Assembly (NCBI RefSeq): GCF_001667735.1 | Contig: NZ_LZJN01000187.1 | Span: 1 to 60,799, forward strand | Direction of reading: 5' to 3' | Origin: Mycobacterium sp. E183 | GTDB taxonomy: Bacteria; Actinomycetota; Actinomycetes; Mycobacteriales; Mycobacteriaceae | Length of the DNA stretch: 60,799 nucleotides | Part shown: positions 55,200-60,799 of the stretch, piece by piece | Layout of the letters: each line of letters opens with the position of its first letter | How positions within the stretch are numbered: position 1 is the first letter of the stretch | Notes under the pieces: model-generated | Databases searched by the model: none | What the model saw: the letters and a program-made list of their open reading frames with translations, nothing else | What the model was told of the DNA's origin: nothing | Position numbers and translations under genes: made by a program

Positions 55200-56693
55200 C
55201 TAGGCGGAACTGCCGGTGAATCGGTAGTCGTCGAGGTCGAAGCGCCGGCTGCGCCAATAGGCCTCGACGGTGGTGGTGGGCCGCAGCGGGACGTCGCCGT
55301 TCTTGTCGAAGTAGTAGCTGTTCGCCAGTCGGCAGCTGTCCTGCCAGAAGATCTGCCGGTGCCGTCGGCGCAGCATCTCGGCGAAGTACCGGTCGTTGGC
55401 CTCGCCGGTGACCTCCACGCGCGTCGCGAGGTCGCGCTGCGCCCGTTTCAGGCACCGCACGATGTGGTGGGTCTGCGTCTCGATCAGCGCGAAATACGAC
55501 GAGCCCACGTAGCCGTACGGGCCGAAAACCGTGAACAGGTTGGGGAAATCGGGCACGCTCACGCCCTCGTAGGCCTGCAGCCGGTGCTCGTCCCAGAACC
55601 GGCTCAACGACTTGCCGCCGCTGCCGGTCACCGCGAACGTCGGGACGTCGTCGGGATCCATCACCTTGAAACCGGTGGCCAGGATCAGCACGTCTATCTC
55701 ATGGGCTTCGCCGTCGGTGGTGGCCACCGCCGTGGGCGTGATCTTGTCGATCGGCTCGGTGACCAGTCGCACGTTGTCGCGGTTGAACGTGGCCAGGTAC
55801 TCGTTGTGGAAGCCGGGGCGCTTGCAGCCGACCGCGTAGCGCGGGGTGAGTTGGTCGCGCACCGTGGGGTCGTGCACCTGTTTGCGTAGGTAGGCCAGCC
55901 CCGCCGACTCCATCCTCTTGGCCAGCGGCACCACCGTGAAGTAGTGCGCGGAGATCGGGAAGGTGACTTCGACGAAGGCCTGGCTGAGCAGCCGCTGCAC
56001 GATCTTGCCGCCCGGGATCCGCATCGCCCAGCGGGCCGGGGCCGGCAGCGCGACGTCCAGCTTGGGGAAGCACCAGATCGGGGTGCGCTGGAAAACGGTG
56101 AGCTGCTTGACAATCGGCGCGATTTCGGGAATGACCTGGACGGCCGAGGCGCCGGTGCCGATGATCGCGACGCGCTTGCCGCTCAGATCCTGGTCGTGAT
56201 CCCAGCGCGCGGTGTGCATCGTGACACCGCCGAAGCTGTCGACGCCGTCGATGTCGGGCAGGTTGGGCACGGTGAGCACGCCGCACGCGCTGATCAGGAA
56301 GCGGGCGGTGACGGTTCCGCCGGGGTCGGTCTGCACCCGCCACAGGGACCGCTCGTCGTCGAACTCGGCGGATTGCACCTTGGTGTTCAACCGGATTCGC
56401 GATCGGATGCCGTACTTGTCGACGCAGTGTTCGGCGTAGGCCTTGAGTTCGCGGCCCCGCGCGTAGGTCCGCGACCAGTCCGGGCTCTGCTCGAAGGAGA
56501 ACTGGTAGGAGAACGACGGGATGTCCACGGCGATACCGGGATACGTGTTCCAGTGCCACGTCCCGCCGACCCCGTCGCCCGCCTCGACGACGAGGTAGTC
56601 GGACAGCCCGGCGTTGTCGAGCTTGATGGCGGCGCCGATCCCGGAGAAGCCGGCGCCGACGATCAGCGTGTGGTAGTCGGGAGTGCTGCTCAT
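55200..56693 (-). CDS. Baeyer-Villiger-type FAD/NADPH monooxygenase (Rv1393c-like)
   Basis: This 497-residue flavoprotein has an FAD motif GAGFSG (residues 13-18), the BVMO fingerprint FxGxxxHxxxW (Phe154, Gly156, His160, Trp164), and a second nucleotide motif GTGASA at 179-184. It should insert oxygen into ketones or oxidise heteroatoms; the substrate is not known. It lies 9 bp after the first lipase gene and is likely in the same operon, reading lipI, lipH, monooxygenase on the minus strand. Confidence 0.93.
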   Translation of the reverse strand: MSSTPDYHTLIVGAGFSGIGAAIKLDNAGLSDYLVVEAGDGVGGTWHWNTYPGIAVDIPSFSYQFSFEQSPDWSRTYARGRELKAYAEHCVDKYGIRSRIRLNTKVQSAEFDDERSLWRVQTDPGGTVTARFLISACGVLTVPNLPDIDGVDSFGGVTMHTARWDHDQDLSGKRVAIIGTGASAVQVIPEIAPIVKQLTVFQRTPIWCFPKLDVALPAPARWAMRIPGGKIVQRLLSQAFVEVTFPISAHYFTVVPLAKRMESAGLAYLRKQVHDPTVRDQLTPRYAVGCKRPGFHNEYLATFNRDNVRLVTEPIDKITPTAVATTDGEAHEIDVLILATGFKVMDPDDVPTFAVTGSGGKSLSRFWDEHRLQAYEGVSVPDFPNLFTVFGPYGYVGSSYFALIETQTHHIVRCLKRAQRDLATRVEVTGEANDRYFAEMLRRRHRQIFWQDSCRLANSYYFDKNGDVPLRPTTTVEAYWRSRRFDLDDYRFTGSSA

Positions 56694-56702
56694 CGTGACC
56701 GC

Positions 56703-57668
56703 CTAGGGGTGTAGCGCCTTCTTCAGCGCGGCCAGCCCGCGGTCGGTGGCAGCGGAGGCCGCGGGGATCACCAGGGCGAAGCTCGCGTAGCCGTGCACCA
56801 GGTTGGGCTCGTTGCTCAATTCCGCGGGCACGCCGGCGGCGTCGAGCAGCTCGGCGTAGCGGGCCCCGTCGTCGCGCAGCGGATCGTGTTCGGCGGTCGC
56901 GATGTAGGCGGGCGGCAACCCGGACAGGTCCGTCGCGTTCGCCGGGGCCAGGGTGGTGGGCAGCACCGTCGGGTCGCTGATGTCGATGTCGGGCAGATAC
57001 CACGCCAGGAAGGCGTCGATCACGTCGCGGTCCAGGATGGGCGCGTTGGCGTTGTCGGTGTAGGACGGCAGCGACAGGTCGGCGGTGACGACCGGGTACC
57101 AGAGCAGCTGGAAGCTCAGCTCCGGCCCGGCGTTCGCGGTGGCCAGGTGCGCCATCACGGCGGCCAGGTTGCCGCCGGCCGAGTCGCCGGCGACGGCGAT
57201 CCGGCCGGGGTCACCGCCCAGCTCCGCGGCGTTCTCGGCGACCCACTGCAGCGCCGCCCAGGAGTCGTGCACGCCGGCCGGGAACGGGTGCTCGGGGGCG
57301 AGCCGGTAGTCCACGGACACCACGATGGCCTCGGCGCCGACGGCGTGCGCGCGGGCCAGGGGGTCGTGGGTGTCGAGGTCACCGAGGCAGAAGCCGCCGC
57401 CGTGATAGAAGACGACGACGGGCAGCGGCTCTTCGGGTTCCAGGGGCGGCCAGTAGATCCGCACTCCGACGTCGCTGACGTCGCCATGTCCGATCGTGCG
57501 CTCCTCGACGCGCAGGTCGGGCAGCATCTCGGGTGGCACTTTGAGCATTCGCAGCCGCGAGCGCGCGGTCTCCACGCCGTCGGCTGCGGTGAAGGTCATC
57601 GGGAAGGCGTCGAGCAACGCCTTGAACGTCGGGTCGATCCCCGGTCGGGCGAAGGTGGGCTCCGTCAT
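56703..57668 (-). CDS. lipH: Hormone-sensitive-lipase-family esterase (LipH/NlhH, Rv1399c-like)
   Basis: This 321-residue alpha/beta hydrolase has the HSL oxyanion motif HGGG at 89-92 and the nucleophile Ser163 in GDSAGG. The Asp (in AEHDPLRDDG) and His (in VHGYASF) complete the triad. It should cleave short- or medium-chain esters in the cytosol. It is 41-42% similar by eye at the motifs to the next gene, its tandem paralogue. The order matches Mtb Rv1399c-Rv1400c. Confidence 0.9.
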   Translation of the reverse strand: MTEPTFARPGIDPTFKALLDAFPMTFTAADGVETARSRLRMLKVPPEMLPDLRVEERTIGHGDVSDVGVRIYWPPLEPEEPLPVVVFYHGGGFCLGDLDTHDPLARAHAVGAEAIVVSVDYRLAPEHPFPAGVHDSWAALQWVAENAAELGGDPGRIAVAGDSAGGNLAAVMAHLATANAGPELSFQLLWYPVVTADLSLPSYTDNANAPILDRDVIDAFLAWYLPDIDISDPTVLPTTLAPANATDLSGLPPAYIATAEHDPLRDDGARYAELLDAAGVPAELSNEPNLVHGYASFALVIPAASAATDRGLAALKKALHP

Positions 57669-57690
57669 GGATTCACCGTACGCTCCGGCT

Positions 57691-58653
57691 TCAGCGGCGT
57701 AGCCCCGTTCGCAGGGCCGTCAGCCCGCGTTCCATCGCGGCGGTGGCCGCGGGCACCACGCCGCCGTAGCCGAGGTAACCGTGCACCAGCGTCTCGGCGT
57801 TGTGCACCTCGACGGTCACGCCGGCGGCGGCAAGGCGTTCGCCGTACCGGGTGCCGTCGTCGCGCAGCGGGTCGTGACCCGCGACGGCGATGTAGGCGGG
57901 CGGCAGGTTGGATACGTCGCCGGCCCGCCCGGGCGCCATGCCCGGCGGCGGGGCGGACAGGTCGACTTCGCCCGCGTACCAACGCGAGAACTCGGCGACG
58001 GCCTTGACGTCGAGGATCGGCGCGCCGGCGTTTTCGGTGAAGGACGGCAGCGACGCGTCCCACATCGTCGACGGGTACCACAGCAGCTGAAACGCGATGG
58101 CCGGTGCGCCGTGGTCCCGCGCCCGATGGGCCATCACCGCGCTGATCGTGCCACCGGCCGAATCCCCGGCCACGCCCATCCGGTTCGGGTCACCGCCCAG
58201 CCCGGCGGCGTTCTCGGCGACCCAAAGCGTTGCGGCCCAGGCGTCTTCGATCGCGGCGGGGTAGGGGTGCTCCGGCGCCAGCCGGTAGTCGACGGAGACC
58301 ACGATGGCGTCGGCGCCGACGGCGTGCTGGCGGGCCGTGCCGTCGTAGCTGTCAAGGTCGCCCACCACGAATCCGCCGCCGTGGAAATACAGCACGACGG
58401 GCGGGGTGGCGCTCTCGGATTCGATTGGCGGCCAATAGATCCGGACGCCGACCGACCCTCCTGGACCGGGAATGGCGCGGTCCTCGACGCGCAGCTCGGG
58501 GTGCAGCGGCCGCCGGGGCAGGTCGCGGAACCGTTGCCGCGCCGCGTCGACGCCGTCCTCGGTGGATAGCCGGAACGGAACCGCATCCAGTACCTTCTGC
58601 AGGATGGGGTCGATAGCGGGCTTTTCGTCGGCTGTGTTGTCCAAGCTGGGCAT
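57691..58653 (-). CDS. lipI: Hormone-sensitive-lipase-family esterase (LipI, Rv1400c-like)
   Basis: This 320-residue paralogue of the preceding gene has HGGG at 91-94, the nucleophile Ser165 in GDSAGG, and the same DPLRDDG and VHGY triad regions. The start codon at 58653 overlaps the divergent YhhN-family start at 58652 within a CATG. The promoter therefore has to lie inside the other gene's coding region, unless one of the starts is wrong. Confidence 0.9.
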   Translation of the reverse strand: MPSLDNTADEKPAIDPILQKVLDAVPFRLSTEDGVDAARQRFRDLPRRPLHPELRVEDRAIPGPGGSVGVRIYWPPIESESATPPVVLYFHGGGFVVGDLDSYDGTARQHAVGADAIVVSVDYRLAPEHPYPAAIEDAWAATLWVAENAAGLGGDPNRMGVAGDSAGGTISAVMAHRARDHGAPAIAFQLLWYPSTMWDASLPSFTENAGAPILDVKAVAEFSRWYAGEVDLSAPPPGMAPGRAGDVSNLPPAYIAVAGHDPLRDDGTRYGERLAAAGVTVEVHNAETLVHGYLGYGGVVPAATAAMERGLTALRTGLRR

Positions 58654-59386
58654 GGACGTACCGTACGCACCTCGGCTGGTGTTCGGCGGCTGGGTGCTGG
58701 CAGGCTGGGCGGCCCTCGGTTACGGCGTGTACCTGACGGTGTTGGCGCTGGGTTCGGAGCCGGGGGCCGAGCTGACTGGGCACTGGGTGGCGCAGCCGCT
58801 GTTCAAGGCCTCGATGGCGCTGTTGCTGACCGCCGCCGCGGCGGGCCACGCCGTCGTGCGTGAGCGGCGGTGGCTGATGCCGGCGCTGCTGCTGTCGGCC
58901 GTCGGTGACTGGTCGCTGGCGATCCCGTGGTGGGCCCAGTCGTTCGTCGTGGGCCTTGGCGCATTCCTGTTGGCGCACTTGTGTTTCCTGGGCGCGCTGC
59001 TGCCCCTGGCCGCCAGGCGCCCGTCGCGGTTGCGCATCGCCGCCGTGGTCGCGATGTGTGTGGCCACCGTCGCGCTGCTGGCCTGGTTCTGGCCGCACCT
59101 GGGCAAGCTGACGCTCCCGGTGGTGGCCTACATTCTGGTGCTGACCGCGATGGTGTGCGCCGCTCTGGTGGCGAAGCTGCCGACGATCTGGACGGCGGTG
59201 GGGGCGGTGTGTTTCGCGGCGTCGGATTCGCTGATCGCCATCGGCCGTTTCATCCTGGGCAACGAGGCGCTGGCGGTGCCGATCTGGTGGTCGTACGCCG
59301 CGGCGCTGATCCTGATGACCGCGGGGTTCTTCTTCGGTCGTGAGGCGCCGGCCGACGCCGGCACCCCGGAACCGGCCGAAAGCTGA
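58652..59386 (+). CDS. YhhN-family (TMEM86/lysoplasmalogenase-like) membrane protein, Rv1401-like
   Basis: This 244-residue protein has about eight transmembrane helices of the YhhN family, related to human TMEM86B lysoplasmalogenase. The pattern AQPLFKAS and SAVGDWSLA resembles the family's conserved Lys and Asp positions. It may hydrolyse lysoplasmalogen or serve a related lipid function. The ATG at 58652 is divergent from and overlaps lipI. A slightly longer GTG start upstream is possible. The Mtb protein is shorter as I remember it. Confidence 0.75.
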   Translation: MDVPYAPRLVFGGWVLAGWAALGYGVYLTVLALGSEPGAELTGHWVAQPLFKASMALLLTAAAAGHAVVRERRWLMPALLLSAVGDWSLAIPWWAQSFVVGLGAFLLAHLCFLGALLPLAARRPSRLRIAAVVAMCVATVALLAWFWPHLGKLTLPVVAYILVLTAMVCAALVAKLPTIWTAVGAVCFAASDSLIAIGRFILGNEALAVPIWWSYAAALILMTAGFFFGREAPADAGTPEPAES

Positions 59387-59431
59387 CCCGGACGGTACGG
59401 GGTTGAGCACCAGCCGGGCCATGAGAGCGCC

Positions 59432-60799
59432 TTGAGCGGCAGCGCGCGCACGCCCGTTCAGGTCGAGCCCATTGCCCGGGTGCTGCCGATGCTCTCGGTG
59501 CCGCACCTGGACCGCGAGTTCGATTACCTGGTGTCGGCCGAGCAGTCCGACGACGCCCAGCCGGGGGTGCGGGTGCGGGTGCGGTTTCACGGCCGGCTGG
59601 TCGACGCGTTCGTGCTGGAGCGCCGCAACGACACCGACCATCAGGGCAAGCTCGGTTACCTGGACCGCGTCGTCTCGGCCGAACCGGTGCTGACAGCCGA
59701 GATCCGCCGGCTGGTCGACGCGGTGGCGGCGCGCTACGCCGGCACCCGGCCGGACGTCCTGCGCCTGGCGGTGCCGCCCCGGCACGCGCGGGTGGAGCGG
59801 GAACCGACGGCGGCGGTGCGGCCGCCGCCACCCGCGCCGGTCGACCCGTCGGCGTGGGCGGTCTACGGGCGGGGCGCCCAGTTCCTGGACGCCCTGGCCG
59901 AGTCCCGCGCTGCGCGGGCCGTCTGGCAGGCCCTGCCGGGGGAGTCGTGGGCGGACCGGTTCGCCGAGGCCGCCGCGCAGACGATCCGCGCAGGTCGGGC
60001 GGTGCTGGCGATCGTGCCCGACCAGCGCGACCTGGACTCGCTGGTGCGGGCCGCGGCCGCGCGGATCGACGAGAGCGGCGTGGTGGCGCTGTCGGCCGGG
60101 CTGGGGCCGGCGGCCCGCTACCGGCGATGGCTGGCAGCGTTGCGCGGTCAGGCCAGGCTGGTGATCGGCACCCGCAGCGCGGCTTTCGCGCCGCTGAGCG
60201 ATCTGGGTCTGGTGATGGTGTGGGCGGACGCCGACGACAGCCTGGCCGAGCCCCGGGCGCCGTACCCGCACGCCCGCGAGGTGGCGATGCTGCGCGCCCA
60301 CCAGGCGCGGTGCGCGGCGCTGATCGGGGGCTACGCGCGCACCGCCGAGGCGCAGGCGTTGGTGCGCAGCGGGTGGGCGCACGACATCGTCGCGGCCCGG
60401 GCGGTGGTGCGCGCCCGCACGCCGCGGGTGGTCGCCCTCGACGACACCGGTTACGCCGACGAACGCGACCCGGCCGCGCGGACCGCGCGCATCCCGTCGA
60501 TCGCGCTGCGCGCCGCCCGCTCGTCGCTGGAGGCCGGGGCGCCGGTGCTGGTGCAGGTGCCGCGGCGCGGATACGTCCCGTCGCTGGCCTGCGCGCGCTG
60601 CCGCACCATCGCCCGGTGCCGGCACTGCACGGGTCCGCTCTCCCTGGCCGAGTCGTTGCGGGAGGGCGGCCCGGCGCTGGTCTGCCGTTGGTGCGGGCGG
60701 ACTGAGCCGACGCGGCGCTGCGCGCGCTGCGGGTCGGACGCGGTGCGCGCCGTGGTCGTCGGGGCGCGCCGCACCGCCGAAGAACTCGGGCGCGCGTTT
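59432..60799 (+). CDS. priA: Primosomal protein N' PriA, N-terminal part (runs off the window end)
   Basis: The frame encodes 456 residues up to the last base. The N-terminal 3'-binding domain starts RVLPMLSVPHLDREFDYLV, and a zinc-binding Cys array (ACARC, RCRHC, VCRWCG, RCARCG) marks the later region. It reads like the Mtb protein. The helicase P-loop is degenerate: the region for the Walker A motif reads ALPGESWADR, with no GKT, and the DEAH box is VWADADD. The start is uncertain; a TTG at 59432 is the most upstream plausible one, with the same frame as the upstream YhhN gene after its stop. Confidence 0.9.
   Translation, partial: MSGSARTPVQVEPIARVLPMLSVPHLDREFDYLVSAEQSDDAQPGVRVRVRFHGRLVDAFVLERRNDTDHQGKLGYLDRVVSAEPVLTAEIRRLVDAVAARYAGTRPDVLRLAVPPRHARVEREPTAAVRPPPPAPVDPSAWAVYGRGAQFLDALAESRAARAVWQALPGESWADRFAEAAAQTIRAGRAVLAIVPDQRDLDSLVRAAAARIDESGVVALSAGLGPAARYRRWLAALRGQARLVIGTRSAAFAPLSDLGLVMVWADADDSLAEPRAPYPHAREVAMLRAHQARCAALIGGYARTAEAQALVRSGWAHDIVAARAVVRARTPRVVALDDTGYADERDPAARTARIPSIALRAARSSLEAGAPVLVQVPRRGYVPSLACARCRTIARCRHCTGPLSLAESLREGGPALVCRWCGRTEPTRRCARCGSDAVRAVVVGARRTAEELGRAF

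Overview
This is high-GC DNA (about 70% over most of its length) from a slow-growing Mycobacterium, most like the M. avium complex. The identification rests on protein sequences I recognise as close relatives of M. tuberculosis (Mtb) proteins: AroC, CarB, Gmk, RpoZ, PriA, mIHF and an Rv1987-like protein. It also rests on gene order and on many GTG starts. Everything said about Mtb gene order is from memory.

Layout. (1) 1-1.7 kb: the tail of a 13E12/DUF222-HNH gene, then a lower-GC divergent pair (EXPERA-like membrane protein and TetR regulator) bounded by imperfect 30-bp direct repeats. (2) 1.7-27.6 kb: a conserved block that follows Mtb Rv2567 to Rv2531c in reverse. It holds a transglutaminase/DUF2126 plus ATP-grasp/alpha-E pair, a Pro/Gly-rich membrane protein, rarA, a tandem ABM-fold protein, a YjbQ-family gene, alaS-ruvX-mltG-aroE, a prepilin peptidase, the shikimate operon aroC-aroK-aroB-aroQ, pepQ, efp-nusB and a large PLP-dependent decarboxylase. 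(3) 27.6-37.1 kb: an accessory region with a small secreted protein, a four-repeat COG4705-type membrane protein, an MFS transporter and a six-gene, tightly coupled cluster. That cluster runs GntR regulator, ferredoxin, substrate-binding lipoprotein, ABC permease, ABC ATPase, and an AprA/fumarate-reductase-like flavoprotein carrying HEAT repeats. It is the best candidate here for an undescribed system. (4) 37.2-60.8 kb: a second block collinear with Mtb Rv1365c to Rv1402. It holds an RsfA-like STAS protein, serine hydrolase, GNAT, methyltransferase, CBM2-type secreted protein, the pyrimidine operon pyrR-pyrB-pyrC-(PH-like)-carA-carB-pyrF, a molybdate-type HTH/TOBE protein, mihF-gmk-rpoZ-coaBC-metK, a PNPOx-like protein, a Baeyer-Villiger-type monooxygenase, tandem lipases, a YhhN-family protein, and the N-terminal part of priA, which runs off the end.

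Functional logic. The housekeeping blocks are translationally coupled operons with ATGA/GTGA overlaps. They serve aromatic amino acid, pyrimidine, CoA and SAM synthesis, translation (AlaRS, EF-P) and transcription (NusB, RpoZ). The accessory cluster reads as import of a small oxyanion or sulfonate-like solute coupled to flavin/iron-sulfur redox chemistry under GntR control; its substrate cannot be told from sequence. Several genes have a TANNNT -10 element 6-8 nt before the start codon, which fits leaderless transcription. I saw no rRNA, tRNA, CRISPR array, intact insertion sequence or replication origin.
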